The notes under the pieces are model-generated. The model made no database searches and was not told the origin of the DNA. It worked only from the letters and a program-made list of their open reading frames with translations. This document shows positions 28,012 to 36,033 of a DNA stretch of 64,000 nucleotides, piece by piece; within the stretch, counting starts at the first letter, position 1; each line of letters begins with the position of its first letter. The translations under genes and the position numbers were made by a program. Source of the stretch: Treponema denticola ATCC 35405 (GTDB taxonomy: Bacteria; Spirochaetota; Spirochaetia; Treponematales; Treponemataceae); contig NC_002967.9 in NCBI RefSeq assembly GCF_000008185.1, positions 1 to 64,000 on the forward strand. Reading direction: 5' to 3'.

Positions 28012-28581
28012 ATGGTTGATCCGATATTTAGTGATGAATTTTTGATGTCTCCCGAAATAAAAGATATAGCAGTTCTTGAAATTCCTAAATTTATAGATGC
28101 TGCCGATAATGAAATTGCTGCGTCGGCTTTAAAAATATCAAAGGCCTTCGGCCGAGGCGCTTCTTTTGAAATTTATACGGATAAAACCAATGTAGATGCC
28201 GAAAAAAACTTGATAGAAAGTTTTAGGAAAAACATTCAGCTTCTTGTACAAAAAACTTGGGTTGAAAAAGATGATGAAGAATGTAAAGAAGATACCTTGT
28301 ACAGGATAAATTGTTTATGTGAAAAACTGATAAGCTCGGAGCATTCTGCCGCATACAAGGAATCGTTTGAAGATTGCTTTGCAATTTTGCACGATGTTGT
28401 TACCCTTCTTTTTGGAGATTTGGTAAAAACCGATTCTTTTGTGGAGTATGCCTTCCGCATTGATCCCGACTTCGGATTTTTTTGGTATTATGTTACTCGT
28501 CTTTCAAAGGTTGAAATTATATCCGAAGAAAAGGCCAGATATGCTTCCTTGCTTGCAATGTTCTTTTTAGCAAATTTTTAA
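28012..28581 (+). CDS. hypothetical acidic cytoplasmic protein
   Basis: A 189-residue protein with no signal peptide or membrane segment. It is acidic and largely helical, with three cysteines around 90-130 (EECKED, INCLCEK, FEDCF) and a C-terminal aromatic stretch FGFFWYYVTRLS. I do not recognise a family. It lies 56 bp after the cholinephosphotransferase gene and in the same direction, with a TTGACA about 35 bp before the ATG but no well-spaced -10. The ribosome site is weak (AAGG 9 nt upstream). Confidence 0.65.
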   Translation: MVDPIFSDEFLMSPEIKDIAVLEIPKFIDAADNEIAASALKISKAFGRGASFEIYTDKTNVDAEKNLIESFRKNIQLLVQKTWVEKDDEECKEDTLYRINCLCEKLISSEHSAAYKESFEDCFAILHDVVTLLFGDLVKTDSFVEYAFRIDPDFGFFWYYVTRLSKVEIISEEKARYASLLAMFFLANF

Positions 28582-28612
28582 AATAAGCTCTTTTAAAAAT
28601 TAGATGACAAAT

Positions 28613-29509
28613 CTAAAAATATGAAATTCTAAAATCACAGGATTCGGTAAATCCTATTTTTTTATACATTTGCCTTGCTGCCGGATTTTTAATTTTTACA
28701 AAAAGAGCACACTTTTTGTTATATTGGAAACAGTCATTTGTCAGCATCATCATGTTTGCAGCTCCCACACCCTTATTTCTATATTCAGGAATTGTAAATA
28801 CTCCGCCTATTTGATTCCATCTAAAACCGGATGCGTTTATTCCGGCCTTTGCAATATACTTACCGTCTTTTTTTACTGCATATAGGGCATGGTTGTTTAT
28901 TCTTTTTTTTAATAGCTTTAGACATGATTCGTGAGAGGCTTTTACTCCGGGCGCCAATACTTCCGATTCATTGTATTCTATTTCCATAGGACAGAGAAGT
29001 TCCGCATCTTCAATCTGCGGTTTTATAAATTCCAATTTGGTATTCAGATTATCGGAAGCCCTTGTACAAAAAAAGTTCGGTGTTAAAGGTTTTGTTTTGA
29101 GCGTAAGCAGTTTGTAGTTTTCAAAACGAGCCGGCACAAGCGACAAGCTTTCATTTATTAATTGTTCCAAATAAATGGATGTGTTTTTTTCTCCCATTAC
29201 GGAAAGAGGATTTGTGTGCTTTAAAAAATTATTTTTTATATATTTTGCAATATCGTCAGTAATTTCTTTGGTAAAACAATGCAGTAAAACACCGTGGGCT
29301 GCTAAAAACAAAATACCTATAAATTCTTTATCGCATGAAAAAAAAATGTCAGCCTTTATAAAGGTAAAAAGCTCTTGGCCCATATCAAAAAATCTTTTTT
29401 GTTTTTTTAGACACTCGGCAAGGTTTATGCATAGGTACTCGTAAGGAAGAATATTATCAATGAAGAGATCTATATTTTTATTTGTAAGGTGAATAACTGA
29501 GCATTTCAT
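28613..29509 (-). CDS. GNAT-family N-acetyltransferase, two-part
   Basis: 298 residues. The C-terminal half has the GNAT acetyl-CoA loop (GGVFTIPEYRNKGVGAANM around residues 234-252) and the later FVKIKNPAARQMYKKIGF segment. The N-terminal about 140 residues are a separate helical domain, as in two-domain GNATs of the GCN5-related FR47 kind. Its ATG overlaps the nagZ stop by one base (TAATG), so it is translated with nagZ. The acceptor is unknown; given nagZ it may be a sugar or cell-wall amine, which is inference. Confidence 0.78.
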   Translation of the reverse strand: MKCSVIHLTNKNIDLFIDNILPYEYLCINLAECLKKQKRFFDMGQELFTFIKADIFFSCDKEFIGILFLAAHGVLLHCFTKEITDDIAKYIKNNFLKHTNPLSVMGEKNTSIYLEQLINESLSLVPARFENYKLLTLKTKPLTPNFFCTRASDNLNTKLEFIKPQIEDAELLCPMEIEYNESEVLAPGVKASHESCLKLLKKRINNHALYAVKKDGKYIAKAGINASGFRWNQIGGVFTIPEYRNKGVGAANMMMLTNDCFQYNKKCALFVKIKNPAARQMYKKIGFTESCDFRISYF

Positions 29510-31182
29510 TACTCTATTCCTGAAATAGGAAGTTTTCCGTTAGGGATGAAGTCTCCGCAAAGAGCTCCGAATGCAGCAGTAAAGGATGCCGGCGAATAAC
29601 TGTAAATGGCTATTGCCGTTTGGACTTTAGGGACCTTTACCAAAAATGCAGGAGATAAAACCGAGATAACTATGTATTTTTTCTTAGGATAGGAGTACAT
29701 TATTTTTTGCAAAACGCCTAAAGAATATTTATCGGAAAGACAAAAGATAATTGTATCAAAGTTCCGTACGTGGTAATAGGCCGAGTCTACTTCAATTATT
29801 TTTGCCTTGGGGAAACGCTTTAAGCCGTATTTAAAAAAATCTTTATAGGCAGATACAAGAAGGATATCCTCATTTTCTTCAGGCTTAAAAGGGATATCGA
29901 CAGCACGCACTATTGTAGTGGCGCGGCCGGCCAAACTCAAAAAGAACTTTTGGCCTTCCTTATCGGGAATTCTTTCATCCAGTTTTTCCATATCGGGCAG
30001 AATGGGAACATAGTTATCGCTTTTAAAATACTTCAATTTTTCAAGTAAAATTCTAAAGGCCGCATCCTTTACCCTTTCTTTAAATTGAGGTTCCTCCTTC
30101 ATTGCCCTGATATTATCCTTCCAAAAAGCTTGATAGTGCCGAGGCGTTGTGGAAGATTCGATTATATCGTTTCCGGCTTCTAAGGCCATTTTAACAGCCT
30201 TTGCAATACCCCCTGCAAAATTCATAGCCCCATGCATCATCATGTCATCGGTAATTATAAGTCCTTTAAACCCCAGTTCTCCGCGCAGTATATCCGTTAA
30301 AAGATATTTGGAAAATGTTGCAGGCTCTCCATTAGGTAAGATTGATGAAAAGTTTAAGTGTCCTGTCATAATTGCAGGTACGCCGGCATCTATCAGATAT
30401 TTAAAGGGAATCAATTCCCTGTTGCGGAAGGTTTCTTCGGATATGTCGATTTTAGGCAGACGGCCGTGACTGTCAATGCTGGTATCTCCATGACCCGGAA
30501 AATGTTTTGCCGTTGTAAGAACGCCTGCATCCCTGCTTCCCCGTACAAAGGCGGCTCCCAATATTCCTACAGCATGAGGGGAGTCCCCAAAGGAGCGTGG
30601 GCCTATTATTGACGAGTCATGGTCCGTTAAAAGGTCTACAGTGGGAGCAAAGTTTAAGTTTATACCTAGCGCCCTTATTTCTCTTGAAATATAATAGCCG
30701 GAATAGTAAGAATCTTGAGGTATGCCCGATGCTCCTATTGCAAGATTTCCGGGAGTTTCAGAGGTCAGACCCTTTACATGCCGAACCCAGCCTCCTTCTT
30801 GATCGGTTGCAACAAAAAGCGGAATACCGAATCTTCCTTCGAGGGATTTTTTTTGTAAAATGGAAATGGATTTTGCAAGTTTGCGGGAATCGCCGGTATT
30901 CCAGCCGAAAACTTTTATACTGCCCAATCCGGAGTCTTGAATCCATGACAAAAGTAAGTCCCCGGGATCTTGGCCTGCCCAGCCGAACATAAAGGTTTGA
31001 GCCAAAAGTTCCTCATCGGTCATGTTCTCAATTATTTCGGCGGCCAGTTCTTCGTTCGGTACATTATCGTAAAAGTTGGGTAATCGTTTTACGGAAGAAA
31101 CGGAGTTCAAATCGACCGCCAATAAAAAAATACATAAAAAAAATAGTATGCTCTTTTTTGCAAGTGAGAATTCGATTTTCAT
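29509..31182 (-). CDS. nagZ: glycoside hydrolase family 3 beta-N-acetylhexosaminidase
   Basis: A 557-residue GH3 enzyme that removes N-acetylglucosamine, as in peptidoglycan recycling. A hydrophobic N-terminus (about 10-30) suggests export or membrane anchoring. The GH3 core has DQEGGWVRH, the KHFPGHGDTSIDSH motif that carries the NagZ-type catalytic His-Asp dyad, and the nucleophile in IITDDMMM (about 300). A second domain of about 170 residues follows, longer than minimal NagZ and similar to two-domain Gram-positive forms. It is the middle gene of a three-gene unit: 152-residue protein, nagZ, GNAT. Confidence 0.88.
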   Translation of the reverse strand: MKIEFSLAKKSILFFLCIFLLAVDLNSVSSVKRLPNFYDNVPNEELAAEIIENMTDEELLAQTFMFGWAGQDPGDLLLSWIQDSGLGSIKVFGWNTGDSRKLAKSISILQKKSLEGRFGIPLFVATDQEGGWVRHVKGLTSETPGNLAIGASGIPQDSYYSGYYISREIRALGINLNFAPTVDLLTDHDSSIIGPRSFGDSPHAVGILGAAFVRGSRDAGVLTTAKHFPGHGDTSIDSHGRLPKIDISEETFRNRELIPFKYLIDAGVPAIMTGHLNFSSILPNGEPATFSKYLLTDILRGELGFKGLIITDDMMMHGAMNFAGGIAKAVKMALEAGNDIIESSTTPRHYQAFWKDNIRAMKEEPQFKERVKDAAFRILLEKLKYFKSDNYVPILPDMEKLDERIPDKEGQKFFLSLAGRATTIVRAVDIPFKPEENEDILLVSAYKDFFKYGLKRFPKAKIIEVDSAYYHVRNFDTIIFCLSDKYSLGVLQKIMYSYPKKKYIVISVLSPAFLVKVPKVQTAIAIYSYSPASFTAAFGALCGDFIPNGKLPISGIE

Positions 31183-31190
31183 AAGTTTAT

Positions 31191-31649
31191 TTATTCCAGC
31201 CAGTAAACCTTATCGGGTGCTCTTTCTGTAAGGAAAAAATTTTCATATCGGTTTGATGATTCTACACGAATATCATCAGGAAAATATGTTGAATGTAAAA
31301 ACCAGACAACATCCAACAGGTCCCCAAAAGAATCGGAGCATGAATACCTGTAATAAAGCTCTATATCATCGTCTTCCAATATTTTTCTTCTTTCAGGATC
31401 TGTTTTTGTATCGGGGTCTATAGCTTCCCTGATATTGCTTCTTAAACCGCCGTACCACGCATGGGTTACCGATAAAAGATTGAGATGTTTTTCTTTATCC
31501 ATTTTATAAAGCTCATAAACACCTGACATAGCAGGTACAGCGCGATTAATCTGATACTTATCAGCCTTCTTAAGAGGCGACCATGTAAGAATATAGTGAG
31601 GCTGATTTTTAAATATCTTCTTTATTATAACAGGTTTCATGTCAAACAT
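31191..31649 (-). CDS. hypothetical protein, 152 residues
   Basis: A small soluble protein without signal peptide, rich in Tyr, Trp and charged residues (ELYYRYSCSDSFGDLL, VVWFLHSTYFPDD). I do not recognise a family. It lies 8 bp upstream of nagZ in the same direction and so leads the nagZ-GNAT unit. A TAGCAA-17-TATAAT promoter ends 6 nt before its first ATG and no Shine-Dalgarno sequence is present, which supports the start at 31649 and a leaderless mRNA; a second ATG three codons on is the alternative. Confidence 0.7.
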   Translation of the reverse strand: MFDMKPVIIKKIFKNQPHYILTWSPLKKADKYQINRAVPAMSGVYELYKMDKEKHLNLLSVTHAWYGGLRSNIREAIDPDTKTDPERRKILEDDDIELYYRYSCSDSFGDLLDVVWFLHSTYFPDDIRVESSNRYENFFLTERAPDKVYWLE

Positions 31650-31655
31650 GAGTAC

Positions 31656-31684
31656 ATTATACTATTTTTTTATTAAAATTGCTA
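31656..31684 (-). promoter_or_regulatory. predicted promoter of the nagZ unit, leaderless arrangement
   Basis: TAGCAA (31679-31684), 17 bp, TATAAT (31656-31661) on the minus strand, 6 nt before the ATG at 31649. It lies back to back with the tRNA-Cys promoter. Confidence 0.55.
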
Positions 31685-31691
31685 TAAGCCC

Positions 31692-31720
31692 TTGTCAAAG
31701 TTTGTATTTTTTGGTATACT
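31692..31720 (+). promoter_or_regulatory. predicted tRNA-Cys promoter
   Basis: TTGTCA (31692-31697), 17 bp, TATACT (31715-31720), 11 nt before the mature 5' end of the tRNA. A strong sigma-70 match. Confidence 0.8.
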
Positions 31721-31731
31721 GGGCAAAGTTC

Positions 31732-31803
31732 GGCGCCGTACCCAAGTGGTAAGGGACAGGTCTGCAAAACCTTCATTCATCAGTTCGATTCTGATCGGCG
31801 CCT
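31732..31803 (+). tRNA. tRNA-Cys (GCA)
   Basis: The acceptor stem GGCGCCG (31732-31738) pairs with CGGCGCC (31796-31802), and the discriminator base T at 31803 is the cysteine identity base. The D stem is CCC/GGG, the anticodon loop CTGCAAA gives anticodon GCA, and the T arm is ATCAG-TTCGATT-CTGAT. The anticodon stem has one poor outer pair. CCA is not encoded and must be added. A T-rich stretch and a hairpin terminator follow. Confidence 0.93.
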
Positions 31804-31833
31804 TTTTCCATTTTTTAGTTTTTTTTTCATAAT

Positions 31834-31867
31834 GGGAACCTCCTCAAAGAGGTTCCCCTCCTTTTTT
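31834..31867. terminator. terminator between tRNA-Cys and the TraB-family gene
   Basis: GGGAACCTC (31834-31842) pairs with GAGGTTCCC (31849-31857), then CTCCTTTTTT. The T-run faces the tRNA side; the convergent TraB gene may also use it. Confidence 0.8.
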
Positions 31868-31915
31868 ATAGCTCTTACATTTATATCTCTTACAGAAGTT
31901 TTTTGTCGGGCTTTT

Positions 31916-33106
31916 TTATTTAATCAGATTAGCAATAAGAGCCGGAACCGTCATAAATGTTCCTATCGAGCTTCCGAGAGAAGATAGAATAAAAACAAGA
32001 AGAACCTTTGTTATTCTGTTCTTATACCAGCCTGAAAAGCTTCCAGCATCATGTGTAAGGTTTTCCATGTCTTTTACTTGCGGCTTTTTTGCCCAAGCCT
32101 GTACAAGGCCTGAAATCATTCCTATACCCAAAAACGGGTTTATCGTTGTAAATGGAGCTCCTAAAAATGAAGCTAGGATGGCCAGAGGATGCCCCATGGC
32201 GATAATGGCTCCTATCGCTGCGAGTCCTCCGTTCCAAAGAACAAAGGATAAGAGCATTTGGCCGGTTTTTATACCGCCTCCCTTAAAAAAGCCGAGAATG
32301 ATTAAGCCTATTATAACTATGGGAAATATCCAAGCGGCAATTTTGCTTACTGTGCTTTTCGGCGGAATTACTTCAATGTCGGATACATCCGTTGTTTTTG
32401 TACCTGCTTCCAGTTCTTTTATAAAGCGTTCCGTTCCGGGAAGATGGCCTGCACCCAAGACAGCCACAATTTTTTTGCCGCTGCTTTCCCAAATTTTTGA
32501 TGCAAGGTAGCGGTCTCTCTCATCTATTAAAACGCCTTTTATGTTCGGCAGATACTCGGCCATTTCCTGCATCATGTTATCCATTGCGCTTTGATTTTTT
32601 AATTTTTCGATTTCGGCTTCTTCAAGTTTTTCGTTTGAAAAGGCTGCACTTAAAAGGGTTGCCAATAGTTTTGATCTTCCCCAGCCGCGGTTTTTTGCCC
32701 AAGCTCTTTTTAATGTTGTGTGAATCGGGCGGTCAACCATTTCGGTTTTAATATTCAGTTCTTGAGAAACTTCAATTGCGGCCTTCATTTCATCGCCGGG
32801 TTTTACGCCGAGGTCGCTTCCAAGTTTTTTTTGAAAAGAGGCTAGAACCAGATTTGCAAGGAGTAAAAATCCTTTTCCTTCCCGTAAAACTTGGGAGATA
32901 TTGATTTGCTGCCAAGTGTCTTTTGAGGTTAAGGACTTATACCTTACTTCATCCAATTCTACACATACACAATCGGGATTTTCTTCCCTAATTGTAGATT
33001 CAACATCCTTAATACTTTCTTTAGAAACGTGAGCCGTTCCTAAAAGAATAATTTCGCGGTCTTTTAAAAGAATACGCTTTAAAGTTTTTTCGTTATTTTC
33101 GTCCAC
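31916..33106 (-). CDS. TraB/PrgY-family membrane protein
   Basis: 396 residues, GTG start with AAGGAAAC upstream. The TraB domain opens with ILLGTAHVSKES and contains VCVELDE, the DRPI segment and the GAGHLPG motif near residue 220, matching the Tiki/TraB fold whose relatives are metalloprotease-like. About three membrane helices fill the C-terminal 140 residues. In enterococci the PrgY relative blocks self-pheromone; the spirochaete substrate is unknown. The 5' end overlaps the upstream DHH gene by 14 bp, so the two are one unit. Confidence 0.85.
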   Translation of the reverse strand: MDENNEKTLKRILLKDREIILLGTAHVSKESIKDVESTIREENPDCVCVELDEVRYKSLTSKDTWQQINISQVLREGKGFLLLANLVLASFQKKLGSDLGVKPGDEMKAAIEVSQELNIKTEMVDRPIHTTLKRAWAKNRGWGRSKLLATLLSAAFSNEKLEEAEIEKLKNQSAMDNMMQEMAEYLPNIKGVLIDERDRYLASKIWESSGKKIVAVLGAGHLPGTERFIKELEAGTKTTDVSDIEVIPPKSTVSKIAAWIFPIVIIGLIILGFFKGGGIKTGQMLLSFVLWNGGLAAIGAIIAMGHPLAILASFLGAPFTTINPFLGIGMISGLVQAWAKKPQVKDMENLTHDAGSFSGWYKNRITKVLLVFILSSLGSSIGTFMTVPALIANLIK

Positions 33107-34076
33107 AGTTGTTTCCTTGTTCAGAATTAGCTAACTTAATGATAGAGTTTAAAAATACGGTTTTACCGCAATATCTTTCTGCATCTATTACTCCGCCGGC
33201 CATGTGTGCATGACCGCCTCCCGAGCCCATGTCTTTTACTGCTTCTTGAATTAACCAGCCTGCATCAAGGTTTTTATCGCGGCTGCGTGCGGAGAGTTTA
33301 TATTCAGGGCCGTCTGTTTCCAGTACAATAACAAAAGAAATATCTTTTATCCAAATTAAAAAGTCGGCTACAACCGATAAAATAGCTCTTGAGTAGTCTT
33401 CACTTAATTCTACAATTAAGAAATTATCTATGCGTAAATAGTCGGTAAAAGCTCTTCCTATTTCTTCGAGGTCGCAGATGTTTATGGTAGTTTTAATCAT
33501 TTGATATGTCTTCTGCACATCCGATTTAAAGTAAAGTTCATAATAAGCATCCAGATCAAGTTTACTTACACCTCTGGATAAAAAAGCCGTATCCAGCTGT
33601 ATACCCGCAATCATTGCTGTTGCAGTTATTTCGTCATATTCTTTTCCGGATTCTTTCCAATAAGACCAAATAATGGAAGAACAGGCTCCGATTCCTACTC
33701 TTATATCCGTATAAGCTGCCGTAGACTGAATTCTTTCAGGATGATGGTCTATTACGGCTTTTAAGATACCGCCTACATATTTTACGGTTCCCTTAAAAGG
33801 GGAGCCGTCTACAATTACAACTTGGTATTTTTTTAGATCATCGATTTCATCAAGTTTTAAAAGCGGGTAGTTTAAATATTCTACAAATTCTATTAAAGAT
33901 AGACTTTGAATATGACCGCCGTAAGCAATCTCTACTTTGTAGCCGTAAGTTTCTAAAAGTTTTAAAAGAGCATAAGCGGCACCCAGGGCATCATGATCGG
34001 GAAAATCATGAGTTTGTACAAGTACCGGTTGGTCTTTACTTAAAACCGAGCAAAGTGTAGATAATTTTTCTTCCAT
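33093..34076 (-). CDS. DHH/DHHA1 phosphoesterase, NrnA-like
   Basis: 327 residues with the DHH metal motifs FPDHDALG (about 26-33), VDGSPF and the defining IDHHPER near 114, and the C-terminal DHHA1 substrate loop GGGHAHMAGG. This organisation is that of NrnA-type nano-RNases and cyclic-dinucleotide or pAp phosphatases, acting in the cytoplasm. Which substrate it uses is not readable. It is the first gene of a pair with the TraB protein and has a TTGAAA-17-TATATT promoter. Confidence 0.85.
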   Translation of the reverse strand: MEEKLSTLCSVLSKDQPVLVQTHDFPDHDALGAAYALLKLLETYGYKVEIAYGGHIQSLSLIEFVEYLNYPLLKLDEIDDLKKYQVVIVDGSPFKGTVKYVGGILKAVIDHHPERIQSTAAYTDIRVGIGACSSIIWSYWKESGKEYDEITATAMIAGIQLDTAFLSRGVSKLDLDAYYELYFKSDVQKTYQMIKTTINICDLEEIGRAFTDYLRIDNFLIVELSEDYSRAILSVVADFLIWIKDISFVIVLETDGPEYKLSARSRDKNLDAGWLIQEAVKDMGSGGGHAHMAGGVIDAERYCGKTVFLNSIIKLANSEQGNNCGRK

Positions 34077-34103
34077 AATTAATCCTAAAGTAAACTAAGG
34101 AAT

Positions 34104-34132
34104 AATATAACATAAAAAAAAGTGTTTTTCAA
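34104..34132 (-). promoter_or_regulatory. predicted promoter of the DHH-TraB unit
   Basis: TTGAAA (34127-34132), 17 bp, TATATT (34104-34109) on the minus strand, with a leader of about 20 nt before the ATG at 34076. Confidence 0.55.
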
Positions 34133-34145
34133 TCGGCCGGAGTTT

Positions 34146-36020
34146 TTATATTAAAAGCTTTTCAATTTCCTCTTCCTTATAGTACTGAGCTTGGGCATTC
34201 CATAGCTCGTGGTATTTTCCACTTTTCTCTTGAAGAAGAGCATCGTGAGAACCGTGCTGTACTAACTTGCCTTCATCAAAGACTGCAATTTCATTACAAA
34301 ATTTACATGAAGAAAGACGGTGCGAAATATAAACGGCTGTTTTATTCCCTATAATTGTATCAAACTTTGAATAAATTTCAAATTCGGAAATCGGATCGAG
34401 AGCTGCGGTCGGTTCATCTAGTATTATAAAGGGAGAGTCCTTGTAAATAGCCCTTGCCATCGCAATCTTTTGAGCTTCACCGCCCGATATTTCGATTCCG
34501 CCCTTTTCAAAATCATTGTAGAGGTATGTTTCGATGCCTTGAGGCATTTTTTTAAGCGAATCGGAAAAACCTGAAAGGTTTAAGGCTTCTTCTACTTTTG
34601 TTTTATCGTAATCTGCCGAAGAGGCTACATTTTGGGCAATGTTTAAAGCAAAAAGATTAAAATCTTGGAAGACAACCGAAAAAATATCCAGATACTCATC
34701 GTAATCGAATTTTTTAATATCAATACCGTTAAGTAAAATTTCGCCCTCACTCGGATCATAGAGGCGGGTTAATAATTTTACCAGAGTTGTTTTACCGCTT
34801 CCGTTCATGCCGACTATTGCAAGTTTTTTTCCTATCCTGAATTTTAGGTTGACATTTTTTAATGCATATTTTTCGCTTTGAGGATATTTAAAACTTACAT
34901 TTTTAAATTCAAAATCATATTCGTTGTCATCTCTTTTTTCGATAGGAAGACTTCCCTTGTATTTTGTTTCTTTTAAGTTGATATAGCCTAAACAAAGATC
35001 GAAGAAATCACAGTTTGCTGCAATTTGATTATAAGCTCTTGTAAGACCTGCAACCGCAAAAACAAATTGAGTAACGGCTCCCGAATATTGAATTATGTCT
35101 CCTATCTGAATTGCTCCGTAATAGGCCTTTATTCCCACAAAGATATAGATTAAACCTAAACTGAACATGTTAAAAAAGATTTGAGCAAGCTGTGGAAAAA
35201 GGCTGAATCTTAAAAATGCGTTTACTATTTTTATTTGAAAATCGCTTGAGCCTGTAAAATATTCATTATATAATTTTTTGTTGTACAGCCGGATATCTTT
35301 TCCTATTTTGTATTCCGGAGCAAGACTTACGGCATAGCTGTAAGGTCTCATTTCTTCAAAGAGATTGTTTTTCATAAATGCATCTCTTTTTTCCAAAGCC
35401 CTTTTATTTATTCTTATACTTAAAACGGATATCAAAATAATAAAGAAAGTGAAAATACTGTTTTGAATCCATAAAGGTATTCCTAAAATCGGAGCATAAG
35501 ATGTATACATTGGAATTGAAAGAATTAAGCCGATGATAAACAACACAATATTTTGGCTAAGATTATGAATATTCATAAGCTGTGAAAATAAGCCGAAGCC
35601 TCCGTTATAATCCATATTATACATTTTTTCCATTTCGATTTGGAGTTCGGCATCTTCGATAAATTCATAATCCATTGTGGTATTCTTTTTTGCTATTTCC
35701 ATATTTCGAAGCTGCGTTAAATTTTCCATTCTAAAATAGGAATTGTGCCCTATAAATTTTTCGCATAAGAATAATAATAAATTTATTGCAATGCTTATTC
35801 CTGCAAGCAAAAATAAGTGCTCTTTAGGTAAACCCTGTGAGAGAGCGTTTATAATCTTTTTAAGCATGTAGATATTCACAAAGGGACGCAAGCCTGTTAC
35901 GATACCTATCAATGCATAATTAAAGCAAAGCCCCTTATCCAAAGTATTTAAAAACTTAATCGACTTAAAAAATGTAGAAATAATTTCTTTTGTTGTGTGC
36001 CTTTTTTTTTCCAATAACAT
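34146..36020 (-). CDS. ABC exporter half-transporter, second gene of a pair
   Basis: A 624-residue fused membrane/ATPase protein. About six membrane helices fill residues 25-330. The nucleotide domain has Walker A GMNGSGKTT, a divergent signature ISGGEAQ (instead of LSGGQ), Walker B FIILDEPTAALDP and the switch His in YISHRLSS. GGAGGAAACA before the ATG at 36020 fixes the start; the frame opens further upstream inside the neighbour. With the preceding half-transporter it should form a heterodimeric exporter of peptides, lipids or drugs. It lies 13 bp after that gene. A decayed copy of its last 26 codons lies at 37875-37956. Confidence 0.88.
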   Translation of the reverse strand: MLLEKKRHTTKEIISTFFKSIKFLNTLDKGLCFNYALIGIVTGLRPFVNIYMLKKIINALSQGLPKEHLFLLAGISIAINLLLFLCEKFIGHNSYFRMENLTQLRNMEIAKKNTTMDYEFIEDAELQIEMEKMYNMDYNGGFGLFSQLMNIHNLSQNIVLFIIGLILSIPMYTSYAPILGIPLWIQNSIFTFFIILISVLSIRINKRALEKRDAFMKNNLFEEMRPYSYAVSLAPEYKIGKDIRLYNKKLYNEYFTGSSDFQIKIVNAFLRFSLFPQLAQIFFNMFSLGLIYIFVGIKAYYGAIQIGDIIQYSGAVTQFVFAVAGLTRAYNQIAANCDFFDLCLGYINLKETKYKGSLPIEKRDDNEYDFEFKNVSFKYPQSEKYALKNVNLKFRIGKKLAIVGMNGSGKTTLVKLLTRLYDPSEGEILLNGIDIKKFDYDEYLDIFSVVFQDFNLFALNIAQNVASSADYDKTKVEEALNLSGFSDSLKKMPQGIETYLYNDFEKGGIEISGGEAQKIAMARAIYKDSPFIILDEPTAALDPISEFEIYSKFDTIIGNKTAVYISHRLSSCKFCNEIAVFDEGKLVQHGSHDALLQEKSGKYHELWNAQAQYYKEEEIEKLLI

Positions 36021-36033
36021 TGTTTCCTCCCTA